DNA from: Nitrospirota bacterium
GTDB taxonomy: Bacteria > Nitrospirota > UBA9217
Direction: 5' to 3'
Length of the DNA stretch: 64,000 nt
NCBI GenBank assembly: GCA_035516965.1
Contig: DATIZR010000040.1
Coordinates: 1-64,000, forward strand
Shown here: positions 8,220 through 17,403 of the stretch, piece after piece
Layout: each line of letters opens with the position of its first letter
How positions within the stretch are numbered: position 1 is the stretch's first letter
Program-made: the position numbers and the translations under genes
Notes under the pieces: model-generated
What the model was told of the DNA's origin: nothing
Database searches by the model: none
What the model saw: the letters and a program-made list of their open reading frames with translations, nothing else

Positions 8220-9587
8220 TCATCTGCTGCCGGGAAAGGAATGTTGGGATGAGGATTCGCGGAGCCTCGCGTAAAAGGCTTTTCTCGATATGCCGAGCGT
8301 CCGGGCGGCCTTCGATTTGTTTCCCTTGCATTCGCGAAGTGCGTCGTGGATCGCCTGGATCTCCAGTGCCTTCAGGGGAGTGATCGAGCGGGCGCCCGTG
8401 TCGGTGCGACGGCTGCGGCGCAGCTCGTCGGGAAGTTCCTCGGTGGTGATCTGTTTTTCCCGGGCGAGCACGACGGCGCGCTCGATGACGTTCTTGAGTT
8501 GCCGCACATTCCCCGGCCACGGGAATTCCCTGAAGAGATCCATCACCTCGTCGGACAGGGTGACCGGTTTTTTCTCCCGGATGCAGAATTGGGAAAGAAA
8601 TTCAGCGGCAAGGAGCGGTATGTCGTCCGGCCGCTCCCGCAACGGCGGCACATCGATCTGCACCACGTTGAGACGGTAGAAGAGGTCTTCCCGGAAGGTT
8701 CCCGCCTGTATGTCATCCATCAACATGCGGTTCGTCGACGAGATGAGCCGGAAGTTGACCTTGATCTTTTTGTTGCTCCCGATCCGCTCGATTGTCCGCT
8801 CTTGCAAAACCCGCAGCAATTTCGACTGCAAGGAAAGCTCCATCTCGCCGATCTCGTCGAGAAAGAGCGTGCCGTCGGCAGCTTCCTCGAACTTGCCGAT
8901 CCGCTGCGCTACAGACCCCGTAAAGGCCCCCTTTTCGCAGCCGAAGAGCTCCGCTTCGATCAGTTCCCGCGGGATCGCCGCACAGTTTACGGTAACGAAG
9001 GGCCTGGTGGAACGGTTGCTGCAATAATGAAGGTTGCAGGCAACAACCTCCTTGCCGGTGCCGGTCTCACCCTGGATAAGGACGCTGCTTTCGGAATCCT
9101 TTACCGCCGCGATCGTTTGACGGACGCGGGCCAGCGCAGGGGAAGCGCCGATGATGGGACTGGCGTTGTTCTCTGTCAGCCGCCGCAGCTGCGCCTGCTC
9201 GACCTCTTTTTGCATCGCGTGCTGTCCGACAGCCTGTTCCAGGACCGACTTCAGCTTGCCGTAATCGGGTGGCTTGATGAAATAGTAAAAAGCGCCGTTG
9301 GTCATCGCAGAGACCGCGGATTCCACCGTGCCGTAGGCGGTGAGGAACATGACCGGTATGTGCGGGTTATGCTCGTGGATATAGTCGAACAGGTGGAAGC
9401 CGTCCCGCACCGGCATCTTGACGTCGGTGATAATGGCGTCTACCGCCTCGTCGCGAATGATCCCGATCGCCCGGTCCACGTTCACCGACTCCCGGGTCGT
9501 GTAGCCCTCTTGCCGGAGAATTGCCGATAGGACCTTCAAAGCGTTCGGTTCATCATCTACGATCAATACCGTTCCCTTGTCCGTCAT
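8220..9587 (-). CDS. NtrC-family sigma-54-dependent response regulator
   Basis: 455 residues. Receiver domain (about 1-120; phospho-acceptor Asp in AIITDVKMP), AAA+ domain with Walker A GETGTGKE, GAFTGS sigma-54 contact loop (Ser instead of the usual Ala at the end), Walker B GTLFLDEIGE, Arg fingers, and a C-terminal Fis-type helix-turn-helix (KGNKSKAARTLGISRKAFY). Its start overlaps the upstream kinase stop by 4 bases, which argues for translational coupling and a cognate pair. Targets are unknown. Confidence 0.9.
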   Translation of the reverse strand: MTDKGTVLIVDDEPNALKVLSAILRQEGYTTRESVNVDRAIGIIRDEAVDAIITDVKMPVRDGFHLFDYIHEHNPHIPVMFLTAYGTVESAVSAMTNGAFYYFIKPPDYGKLKSVLEQAVGQHAMQKEVEQAQLRRLTENNASPIIGASPALARVRQTIAAVKDSESSVLIQGETGTGKEVVACNLHYCSNRSTRPFVTVNCAAIPRELIEAELFGCEKGAFTGSVAQRIGKFEEAADGTLFLDEIGEMELSLQSKLLRVLQERTIERIGSNKKIKVNFRLISSTNRMLMDDIQAGTFREDLFYRLNVVQIDVPPLRERPDDIPLLAAEFLSQFCIREKKPVTLSDEVMDLFREFPWPGNVRQLKNVIERAVVLAREKQITTEELPDELRRSRRTDTGARSITPLKALEIQAIHDALRECKGNKSKAARTLGISRKAFYARLRESSSQHSFPGSR

Positions 9588-10603
9588 ATCGCACCTGCCC
9601 GCGACTCCGCCAAAGGCAGATAGAGCCGCACGGATGTCCCTTCGTTTTTCTTACTTTCGATTTTCAAATGACCGCCGTAATATTTGAGCACTTCATAAGC
9701 GATGAAAAGACCGAACCCTTTGCCGGCGCTGTTCGTGCGCTCGGAGAGGTTGCCCATTGTCTGGTCGGTCATGCCTGGGCCTGTATCGGATACGCCGATG
9801 ACGACAAAGGTCGAGTCCGACATCGTCTCGGTGGAGGTCCTGACCGTGAGTGTCCCTCCCCCCTTCATGGCGTCGATTGCGTTATTGACCACGTTCAGAA
9901 GAGCCTGCTCAACGTGGAAAGCGTCGACCGTCACCAGGGGAACCTCGCGAAGATCGAAAAACGGAGTGATATTCTGAGCAGAGACCTGATACGCCGTGAA
10001 CACCTGTATTTTCTTCAGAAGGGAGTTGATGTCGGTGGATGCCCGTTCGGCATCGGAGAGAGAGGAACTGAGGAACCGCGAGATAAAAAGCTCAAGCCGG
10101 GAGATTTCCTCCTCCATCATCTTCGTGAACTCAATGAGCGGCGCTTCATAGCTGTATTTTTCCCGGAGGTATACGACCGATCCCTTGATCGCATTCAACG
10201 GATTGCGTACTCCGTGCGCGAGCGTTGATGCCATCTTGCCGATATCAATGAGCCGCTGAGAGTCCGTAAGTTTCTTGGCGATTGAGCATGGCGTTTGGGG
10301 TCGCACCGTTACCCTGATCTCGTTCACAACGCCATTGCCGTTCCACGCGGGATTGATCGTAATGTCAGCGCTGAAGTGAGCATAGAGGCAGGGCAAAGAA
10401 TATCCTTCCAGCTGAACAGGATGCTTTCGTTGCGCAGCGACTGACAGGGCGTCATCTTCGCCGAGAAAGATCCGGGGAAATATTTCATAATATTTTTTGC
10501 CTTCCAGCTCACTCCCCGAAGATCCGCGCAGCTCATCCCCACCGCTCTCTTGCCATGAGCGTAGATTGAGTTCTCCATCGGTGGAAAAAGTAATTGCTTT
10601 CAT
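9584..10603 (-). CDS. NtrB-like cytoplasmic sensor histidine kinase
   Basis: 339 residues, no membrane segment. A short PAS-like N-terminal part (about 1-110) is followed by HisKA with the H box STLAHGVRNPLNAIKG, then an intact ATPase domain with N box LNVVNNAIDAM, DTGPGM and GKGFGLFIAYEV. The soluble layout suggests an internal signal. It overlaps the response regulator by 4 bases. First gene of the three-gene minus-strand set; upstream lies a 1.7 kb AT-rich gap. No strong Shine-Dalgarno before the ATG. Confidence 0.85.
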   Translation of the reverse strand: MKAITFSTDGELNLRSWQESGGDELRGSSGSELEGKKYYEIFPRIFLGEDDALSVAAQRKHPVQLEGYSLPCLYAHFSADITINPAWNGNGVVNEIRVTVRPQTPCSIAKKLTDSQRLIDIGKMASTLAHGVRNPLNAIKGSVVYLREKYSYEAPLIEFTKMMEEEISRLELFISRFLSSSLSDAERASTDINSLLKKIQVFTAYQVSAQNITPFFDLREVPLVTVDAFHVEQALLNVVNNAIDAMKGGGTLTVRTSTETMSDSTFVVIGVSDTGPGMTDQTMGNLSERTNSAGKGFGLFIAYEVLKYYGGHLKIESKKNEGTSVRLYLPLAESRAGAI

Positions 10604-12344
10604 AAGATGAATGATTTGTTATGGAACATGCCCGGCTCAGGGATTCAGACCCTGCCAGACTTGCTCCTCCAACGGCAAAATGTCCAAGCCAGCCGTTTCC
10701 TGAGTTAAGTCAGATGAGCAGGATTGACGCCGCCCAGGGGAATCATATATATTCCAAGTTACGCTCAAAATTACTTGGGTGAATGTTTATAAGAAGAAGG
10801 TAAATCTTTTACATTGCAATAACATGACAAAAGTAGAAAATTTGCTGCTAGGCGCCTTTTTTCGTCTGATACCCGGGATAATACCAATTTGCTGCGATTA
10901 GAAATAAAATTATTTGTCTGTAATCAAATTTAACAAAAATTAGCTGAATGTCAAGCCAGCGTATCGTTTCCCGACATAGTGGGCGTGTACCGTTGTGATC
11001 ATAAACCTTTAATCCTAAAGATATGCCCGGAACTCCCTGAAATGGATATCGTTCTGGCTAAGAAGTACCTGTTTCTATTTCAATTGTAGCTGGCAACACA
11101 GATCCGAAATATTGTGATAATAAATTAATACAAACAATACTTTTTGTTTGATACTTTATAATTATGCGTTTTATAATCTCAATATTAAATAGCAAAAGCA
11201 ATACCAAAATTACAACACCAAGTGAATGTTTTCATATCAAATAATTACGATCAATGCCTTAAATAAATCTAAAGTAAGAGGGTCAATATGAGTGGCCATA
11301 TTAGACATGGGGATTCATTTTGAATGAGTTGTTTATATCTCCTGTATGAGTGATTATTTTAACGAGTCGGTGCTATTAAACAGTGATCTCTGGCCAAAGC
11401 CGTTACAGATTGAATCGAGATGATACCATTATCTCTTATCTTATCATGTATCGATACTATCATTGTCTGCTACCCCAGGCTAGATTCCACTATGGTCTAG
11501 GTGTTATCTTCTGGATATCAATAGTCCACGATAGGGTTCCTATGCAATCTCGAAGGGGTTTTAGCTCTTGTACGCTATTATGAATAAATTTAATTAACTT
11601 AACTATAAAATTCAATGCGTTATGTATGTAGGTGACTATTAATTATGGATAATTATGGAAAATAACAATACATGTGGAAAAATCAAAAAAATAATGTCAT
11701 GCAGGTTTAGGTGATTCTATAGCATAACCGAGTTGAGTGCAATCATTAAATTGGGGTATTTATTGGTGAAGACTATAGTATTATATAAAAGCAGTTGTAT
11801 AGCTTGAATCTTTAAAAAATGATAGTTAGTTTTTGAGGAAGCAAATATTGATTGAACATATCGTGTCATCCGGTCGGTGTTGGACAATCAGGATTGCATG
11901 GGCTGACGATTCTGCGGCCAGAATTGCTCTATCTTCATCAATTACCGGAAATGGGATTAGCATTCAGAAGAATGCCTCCACAAACTCATTGCAATGGCGA
12001 TAAATATGATATAAAATCGCCGTCGTACCTACAGCAGTCTCCGATGTCTCTCTCACATTTAGACTTCCGCCGATGGATTGACAAGCCATGGATATGAAAC
12101 CAGAGCTCCAGTATCAATCTATACCAAAGTTACATGATGCAGGGGAAGTCGAGGCGGCTCCGTGAAGAAGAGACCCGCATGACCGGACGGCCAACTGTCA
12201 ATACGAACAGACGTAATCTCAGCTTGCATCGCTTTGCGTCAATGGTTCATCCCGCTCCTTGTCTTCGTCATCTATAAGATAATTAGATATTTATGCCATA
12301 GCGTATCCTGGCTGGCGGTCAGAATAATTCCAGGGGAAATACTC
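10604..12344. other. AT-rich gap without recognisable genes
   Basis: About 1.7 kb whose GC content falls to roughly 30% in the middle (about 10.75-11.85 kb), against about 60% in the flanks. ORFs here are short, lack ribosome sites and match no family I know. It contains a promoter-like TTGATA-N18-TATAAT (11148-11177) and a 10-base tandem duplication (TAATTATGGA twice, 11640-11659). No tRNA, transposase, terminal inverted repeats or CRISPR units are visible. The part after about 11.85 kb returns to mixed composition. Could be a decayed insertion or a non-coding RNA region. Confidence 0.55.
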
Positions 12345-13118
12345 ATGATCCTCGTAACCAATGACGATGGTGTCTATTCGCCGGGAATCCAGGTGCTGGC
12401 CAAGCGGCTGCGCGAACTGGACTCCGTCGTCATTGTCGCGCCTGATCGAGAACGGAGCGCTGCCGGCCATTCGATGACCCTGCACCGCCCGCTCCTGATC
12501 GAAGAGATCAGGGATTCCCTGTACTGCGTAAACGGCACGCCCACGGACTGCGTCAACATCGCGGTCAAGGGGCTGCTGAAGGAGGCGCCGAAGCTGGTTG
12601 TTTCCGGGATCAACAAAGGGCCCAACCTGGGAGATGATGTGACCTATTCGGGCACCGTGGCCGGCGCTATGGAAGGGATCCTGCTGGGGATTCCCTCCGT
12701 GGCCGTTTCTCTTAATGGGCGCGAGGATTTCCGTTTTGCCGAGGCAGCGGAGGTCGCGCTCAGCACAGCCCGTCAGGTACTGAAACAGGGGCTCCCGGCA
12801 GGGACTCTCTTGAATATCAACGTCCCGAACCTTCCGATGGAAGAAATCCGGGGGACGCGCATCACCCGTCTGGGCAAGCGCATCTATCACCAGATGACGG
12901 TCGAGCGTCTCGACCCACGGGGAAAGAAATATTACTGGATCGGCGGCGGAGAGCCGGACTGGGAGCGCGAGGAGGGGACGGACTTCGATGCCGTGGACCG
13001 CAGGATGGTGTCAATAACACCGCTCCACCTCGATCTTACGCATTATCCGTCGTTCGATCTGATCCGGAACCTGGAGTCCCTGGATTACGCGCGTATTGTG
13101 CGCAGGGAGCCTGAGTGA
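12345..13118 (+). CDS. surE: 5'/3'-nucleotidase SurE
   Basis: 257 residues from the ATG at 12345, preceded by AGGGGAAA; longer in-frame starts would add an AT-rich leader not found in SurE. The N-terminus MILVTNDDG holds the metal-binding Asp7-Asp8, followed by [15 protein letters not shown] and [21 protein letters not shown]. It removes phosphate from nucleoside monophosphates and acts in stress survival. It overlaps pcm by 4 bases (GTGA), the same pairing as the stationary-phase surE-pcm operon of E. coli. Confidence 0.95.
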   Translation: MILVTNDDGVYSPGIQVLAKRLRELDSVVIVAPDRERSAAGHSMTLHRPLLIEEIRDSLYCVNGTPTDCVNIAVKGLLKEAPKLVVSGINKGPNLGDDVTYSGTVAGAMEGILLGIPSVAVSLNGREDFRFAEAAEVALSTARQVLKQGLPAGTLLNINVPNLPMEEIRGTRITRLGKRIYHQMTVERLDPRGKKYYWIGGGEPDWEREEGTDFDAVDRRMVSITPLHLDLTHYPSFDLIRNLESLDYARIVRREPE

Positions 13119-13759
13119 TCAACGCTGAAAAAGAACGCATGCGGATGGTTGAGGAGCAGATCGTCGCACGCGGAGTCAGGGATGAACGGGTCCTCGCAGC
13201 CATGCGCAAGGTTCCCCGCCATGTGTTCCTGCCCGAGGCCATGCGGGGAATGGCCTACGCCGATAACGCGCTTCCCATCGGAGAAAACCAGACCATGTCC
13301 CAGCCGTACATGGTTGCGATCATGAGCGAGCTTCTCGGCCTCAAGGGCACGGAACGCGTGCTCGAGATAGGGACCGGCTCCGGCTATCAGGCGGCCGTGC
13401 TTGCAGAGCTGTGCGCGAAGGTATACACCGTCGAGCGAGTCAAGATCCTGGCCGAGAAGGCCCGGTCCACGCTTGACCGGCTGGGTTATCAAAGCGTTGC
13501 GATCAAGGTCTATGACGGCACCTACGGCTGGAAAGATGCGGCCCCCTTCGACGCAATTATGGTCACTGCAGGCGCGCCTGATGTGCCGTCGCCACTGGTC
13601 GAACAATTGAAGGTGGGCGGCGGGATGGTGATCCCCGTCGGTGACCGGTTCGGCCAGCGGCTCATGAAGGTGGTCAGGACCTCAGAAGGCCCGGTGACCG
13701 AATCGAGCATTCCCTGCGTGTTCGTGCCGCTCATCGGCAACCATGCGTGGAAGGAGTAG
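13115..13759 (+). CDS. pcm: Protein-L-isoaspartate O-methyltransferase
   Basis: 214 residues, GTG start overlapping the surE stop. It methylates isoaspartyl residues in aged proteins with S-adenosylmethionine so they can be repaired. The SAM motif I is [14 protein letters not shown]; the family's N-terminal VPRHVFLP and the [10 protein letters not shown] motif are present. Length is normal. Coupled to surE. Confidence 0.95.
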   Translation: MINAEKERMRMVEEQIVARGVRDERVLAAMRKVPRHVFLPEAMRGMAYADNALPIGENQTMSQPYMVAIMSELLGLKGTERVLEIGTGSGYQAAVLAELCAKVYTVERVKILAEKARSTLDRLGYQSVAIKVYDGTYGWKDAAPFDAIMVTAGAPDVPSPLVEQLKVGGGMVIPVGDRFGQRLMKVVRTSEGPVTESSIPCVFVPLIGNHAWKE

Positions 13760-13786
13760 AGTAGCCGTCATGAGTACATTCCCCTC

Positions 13787-14383
13787 TTAATGCTTTTCCC
13801 CTTTCACCATCTCTTCCGAAACGATCACCTGATACAGAACCGACAACGCCAGCCCGATGGCCCCTCCGAGAACAGCCCCGACCAGGACATCCGTAGGATA
13901 ATGAACGCCGAGATAGACCCTCGAAAACGCAATCAGCGAGGCGAGAACAAGAGGATACAAGCGTCCACCGGGAATGATATACTCCCGCGTCAGGTAAAAA
14001 AGCGGAACGGCGAAGGCGAAGGAACTGATAGCGTGGCCGGACGGCATAGAGTATGATTTCGGACAGGGGAGGATGAGCCTGACTCCTTCGAGGGCGCGGC
14101 ACGGCCGCACCCGTGCAACAGCATCTTTCATCCAGTCCTCCACGAACCCTACTATATATACTGCGCAGCAGGCGACCAGAAGGGCTCCTATTGCCGTGCC
14201 GAGATAGGTTTTGCCCCGGTTGTTTTTCTGATATGCCGCCCGCAGGAGCATGGCGAGCAGAAAGGGGAGAATGAGAAGGTAGCCCCGGAGTGAGAGGGAA
14301 GGCATGAGGATGTCGAATCCCGGGTTTGTCAGGCCATGATTGACCAGGAACAGGAGCTGCGCGTCGAGGGACTGGAGTGTCAT
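13787..14383 (-). CDS. PAP2-family membrane phosphatase
   Basis: 198 residues with five or six membrane helices. The three phosphatase motifs are present: KDAVARVRP (KxxxxxxRP), MPSGHA (PSGH) and SRVYLGVHYPTD (SRxxxxxHxxxD). It probably dephosphorylates undecaprenyl diphosphate or a phosphatidic-acid-type lipid at the periplasmic face; the substrate is not determined. Convergent with pcm and 10 bases downstream of the DUF190 gene on the same strand. Confidence 0.85.
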   Translation of the reverse strand: MTLQSLDAQLLFLVNHGLTNPGFDILMPSLSLRGYLLILPFLLAMLLRAAYQKNNRGKTYLGTAIGALLVACCAVYIVGFVEDWMKDAVARVRPCRALEGVRLILPCPKSYSMPSGHAISSFAFAVPLFYLTREYIIPGGRLYPLVLASLIAFSRVYLGVHYPTDVLVGAVLGGAIGLALSVLYQVIVSEEMVKGEKH

Positions 14384-14393
14384 CGCCGGATAC

Positions 14394-14732
14394 TTACTCC
14401 TGCCGGCTGCAACACTTGATGACGTGCGTGTCGCTCACCTCGATAAGCCCGTTTTCAACGATGGCGGAGATGTCCTTCAGGACTTCGTTGATCATCTCTT
14501 CCGAATCCACGACCTCGATCTTGACCGGGAGAGAGGTGGAAAGCTCGAGGATCTTGGCGGTGTGAAACACCCTGTCGCTGCCATATCCTTCGACCCCCCG
14601 GAACACGCTCGCTCCGGAAATCTTCTTTTTATAGAAGACGTCCAGAAGCGCTTCGTACACAGGCTTGCCGTGGGTCTTGTCCGCTTCTTCGACGAAGATC
14701 GTGAGTTTCTTCGCAGGGCCGCTCTTGATCAT
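14394..14732 (-). CDS. DUF190 (PII-like) protein
   Basis: 112 residues with an ATG preceded by AAGGAG. KLTIFVEEADK at the N-terminus, GVEGYGSDR (about 48-56) and the LPVKIEVVDSEE strand fit the DUF190 family, which has a PII-like fold and often accompanies crcB. It probably regulates the CrcB fluoride exporter next door (inference from repeated gene association). Confidence 0.8.
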   Translation of the reverse strand: MIKSGPAKKLTIFVEEADKTHGKPVYEALLDVFYKKKISGASVFRGVEGYGSDRVFHTAKILELSTSLPVKIEVVDSEEMINEVLKDISAIVENGLIEVSDTHVIKCCSRQE

Positions 14733-14755
14733 GAGATTCTCCTTTGAAATTCAGT

Positions 14756-14872
14756 CACGGACACACACGGAGAGGGTCTGAAATGGAACATGACGGGAAT
14801 TGCGGGCTGCTATCGCCGCCTTTACACTACTTTTCAACTTCCGCTCTTGTTTGCCTCCGTGTCCCTGTGGCT
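14756..14872. repeat. Inverted repeat pair between DUF190 and crcB genes
   Basis: A left arm near 14756-14775 (CACGGACACACACGGAGAGG) and a right arm near 14857-14872 (CCTCCGTGTCCCTGTGG) are imperfect reverse complements separated by about 80 bases. The motif resembles CCACAGGGACACGGAG-type intergenic repeats. Function unknown. Confidence 0.4.
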
Positions 14873-14876
14873 GGCA

Positions 14877-15251
14877 TCATGTGCTTTTTGCCAAGACCTC
14901 GCCGAGCTTCAACGCGATAAAGCCGACAAAAACACTCAAGACTACGTTCAGGCTCGCGTAAAGCCACTCACCATCCTTGAGCAGGGTTCCGGTTTCATAT
15001 TCGAAGGTGGAGAATGTCGTGTAGGCGCCGAGGAATCCGACAACAAGGAACAGCCGCCATTGCGGGTTTTCAATGATCCGCTCGGTCATGAGGGTCATGA
15101 GGAGGCCGATGATAAAACTTCCGCTTACATTAATAATGAACGTCCCGAGCGGAAAGCTCCTCCCCCACCGTTCGCCGATCCAGACCGCGACAAGATACCG
15201 AACGACGGCGCCGATGAACCCGCCGATCCCTATGATGAGAATGTTTAGCAT
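14877..15251 (-). CDS. crcB: Fluoride ion exporter CrcB/Fluc
   Basis: 124 residues from the ATG at 15251; a longer start at 15284 would put 11 polar residues before the first helix. Four membrane helices with GGFIGAVVRY, GTFIINVSGSF and GFLGAYTTFSTFE, the conserved Fluc pore motifs including the Asn of the second and the Phe/Thr-rich track of the third helix. Acts as a dual-topology dimer that lets fluoride out. Neighbouring DUF190 supports the call. I see no convincing fluoride riboswitch upstream. Confidence 0.92.
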   Translation of the reverse strand: MLNILIIGIGGFIGAVVRYLVAVWIGERWGRSFPLGTFIINVSGSFIIGLLMTLMTERIIENPQWRLFLVVGFLGAYTTFSTFEYETGTLLKDGEWLYASLNVVLSVFVGFIALKLGEVLAKST

Positions 15252-15340
15252 GAACGCAGGGCGAAAGGAACAGGTACGGCTCATTCATAGCAAAGTATCG
15301 CGTTGAAGTCAACCAAAATGGTTTCCGCAGGGTAGGGGAG

Positions 15341-15356
15341 TATGATGGCCGTCATA
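15341..15356. promoter_or_regulatory. Imperfect palindrome in the divergent crcB/nfu spacer
   Basis: TATGATGGCCGTCATA is a 16-base palindrome with one mismatched pair, lying between divergent crcB and the Nfu-type gene. Could be an operator; no factor can be assigned. Confidence 0.3.
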
Positions 15357-15428
15357 GAAAATGCTGCAAAAGAGGTTTAAAAAGAGATATAATAAATCAG
15401 CAAATCCATAGGCCAAGGAGAACCGGAC

Positions 15429-15653
15429 ATGAAGGAAAAAGTTGAAGAGGCACTGAAACAGGTTAGGCCGGCGCTGCAACGGGACGGAGGAGACATCGAA
15501 CTCGTGAGCGTCGATGAGAAGGGCACGGTCAAGGTCAGGCTGAAGGGCGCCTGCGGAGCATGTCCGATGTCGACGATGACTCTCAAAAACGGTGTCGAGA
15601 AATACCTTAAGCAGCACATACCGGAGGTCAAGGAAGTGGTCCAGGTGGCATAG
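15429..15653 (+). CDS. NifU C-terminal-domain (Nfu-type) Fe-S scaffold protein
   Basis: 74 residues, consisting only of the Nfu domain. [14 protein letters not shown] and the cluster-binding CGACP (CxxC) are diagnostic. It carries a [4Fe-4S] cluster between two subunits for delivery to target enzymes. Good Shine-Dalgarno AAGGAG. A TATAAT box lies at 15388-15393. Its place directly before the Fe-S-rich rnf operon is suggestive, though the 300-base gap and the separate rnf promoter argue against one operon. Confidence 0.92.
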   Translation: MKEKVEEALKQVRPALQRDGGDIELVSVDEKGTVKVRLKGACGACPMSTMTLKNGVEKYLKQHIPEVKEVVQVA

Positions 15654-15952
15654 TCCGCCTGAGGGTGGACTTTTCGGAGCATTACCTTTGTGCATGCGGT
15701 GTACCTTCATATAGAGCAGAGGGGGCAGGCGGGCAATTCTTGTTCAACACCACCCCCTTTTTTTTCGCCACTCCAAGAATCAGCTGCCCAATTCAGCACG
15801 ATTATTCCTCTTCTGTTTCTGCTCGTAACACCCCGCCCGGCTCACCTTCGTCCGAGAAATTGCTTGACACATCAGCATGGTTCTGTTATAAATTTTGCGG
15901 CTTTTTAAATATTCTCAAGCTGTAATTTCATAGCGATGGCAGGTGAGACCGA
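15654..15952. other. Intergenic region upstream of rnf
   Basis: No gene is visible. It contains a strong sigma-70 promoter at 15864-15892; the rest shows nothing I can name. Confidence 0.6.
15864..15892 (+). promoter_or_regulatory. Sigma-70 promoter of the rnf operon
   Basis: Perfect TTGACA (15864-15869), 17-base spacer, TATAAA (15887-15892). About 60 bases before the rnfC ATG. Confidence 0.8.
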
Positions 15953-17287
15953 ATGGAAGCCACGACTGAAAAAGCACGCAGCACGTTCAGCGGAGGTGTG
16001 CATCCTGCTGATAACAAAAGCCTCACAGCGCACAAGCCTACTGTCACCGCAGCGATCCCCAAGCGAGCAACCATCCCCTTGAGCCAGCATATCGGCGCTC
16101 CCACCAAGCCCCTCGTCGTCATCGGACAGGAAGTCAAAAAAGGCGAGAAGATCGCCGAGACGACCGGGTTCGTGTCCGCTCCGGTTCACGCGTCGATCTC
16201 AGGCAAGGTCGTGGCAATCGGCAATTTCCCGCATATCCTCGGCTCCGAAATGCCCTCGATCGTGATCGAGAGCGACGGGAAGGACGAATGGGTCGCAGGG
16301 CTCAAGGAAACTTCGGACTACGACAAGCTGAGCCCCGATGAGCTCAAGAAGATGGTCCAGGACGCCGGCATCGTGGGCATGGGCGGGGCCACCTTCCCGA
16401 CACACGTCAAACTGTCTCCACCGAAAGAGAAGCCCATCGACGTGGTGATCCTGAACGGCGCCGAGTGCGAGCCCTTCCTGACCTCCGACCACCGTCTCAT
16501 GCTGGAAAAGCCGAAAGAGGTCATCGAAGGCCTCAAGATCCTCATGAGGATACTGGGCGTCGGCAAAGGCTACATCGGGATCGAAGCCAATAAGCCTGAC
16601 GCGATCGATACCATGACCAGGTCCGCTGTGGGTTCGCCCGAGATCAAGGTCTGGCCGGTCAGGGTGAAATACCCGCAGGGTGCGGAAAAGATGCTTATCA
16701 AGGCCATCGCCGGGCGGACCGTTCCGGCCGGCGGCCTCCCCATGGATGTCGGCGTAGTGGTTCAGAACGTGGGCACGGCCGCCGCGATCTATGATGCAGT
16801 CCGTTCCGGCAGGCCTCTCATCGAACGCTACGTGACCGTGACCGGCAGGGGTGTGAAAGAGCCCAAGAACTTCCTCGCCCGCATCGGCACGCCATTTTCG
16901 CAGCTCATCGAGGAAGCGGGGGGATTGACGGAAAATGCGGCAAAGGTGATTTCCGGCGGCCCCATGATGGGCATGAGTCAGTATACGCTTGATGTGTCTG
17001 TCATCAAAGGGACCTCCGGGATCACGGTGCTGCCCAGGAGCGAGGTGGGCACGGGCTCCTACGGCCCCTGCATCCGCTGCGGCAGGTGCATTGACGCCTG
17101 CCCCATGAAACTCCAGCCTTCCTACATAGGACTGTATATCGAGAAGGGACACTATCAGGATGCCAAGGACTACAACCTGATGGACTGCTTCGAGTGCGGG
17201 TCCTGCACATTCGTCTGTCCCGCCAACCGCCCGATGGTCCAGTGGGTAAAGAAAGCAAAGAAAGAGCTGGCGAAGAAAAAGAATTAG
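15953..17287 (+). CDS. rnfC: Rnf electron-transport complex subunit C
   Basis: 444 residues. Peripheral subunit that exchanges electrons with NADH through FMN. The N-terminal barrel-sandwich domain is followed by the nucleotide-binding part with GMGGATFPTHVKL and NGAECEPFLTSDHRLM, then two [4Fe-4S] motifs, CIRCGRCIDACP (about 373-384) and CFECGSCTFVCP (about 412-423). Short form without the long repetitive C-terminal tail of E. coli RsxC. First gene of rnfCDGEAB. Confidence 0.95.
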   Translation: MEATTEKARSTFSGGVHPADNKSLTAHKPTVTAAIPKRATIPLSQHIGAPTKPLVVIGQEVKKGEKIAETTGFVSAPVHASISGKVVAIGNFPHILGSEMPSIVIESDGKDEWVAGLKETSDYDKLSPDELKKMVQDAGIVGMGGATFPTHVKLSPPKEKPIDVVILNGAECEPFLTSDHRLMLEKPKEVIEGLKILMRILGVGKGYIGIEANKPDAIDTMTRSAVGSPEIKVWPVRVKYPQGAEKMLIKAIAGRTVPAGGLPMDVGVVVQNVGTAAAIYDAVRSGRPLIERYVTVTGRGVKEPKNFLARIGTPFSQLIEEAGGLTENAAKVISGGPMMGMSQYTLDVSVIKGTSGITVLPRSEVGTGSYGPCIRCGRCIDACPMKLQPSYIGLYIEKGHYQDAKDYNLMDCFECGSCTFVCPANRPMVQWVKKAKKELAKKKN

Positions 17288-17403
17288 AGGACGGATAAAG
17301 GACGCACAGAGAACCGGCTGATTCCTGAGGTTCGATGCCATACGCATCAGCTTGAATTCCGTCTCCTGTCTTCTGACATCTGAAGAGAACGAGGGCCAAT
17401 AGA

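Noticed and set aside
11383-12097. Short ORFs of 66 and 81 codons in the AT-rich gap
   Set aside because: No Shine-Dalgarno, random-looking composition and no family resemblance.
15252-15428. Fluoride riboswitch upstream of crcB
   Set aside because: A CCTACC-like string is present on the minus strand, but the conserved GATGG and the paired elements of the crcB motif are missing.
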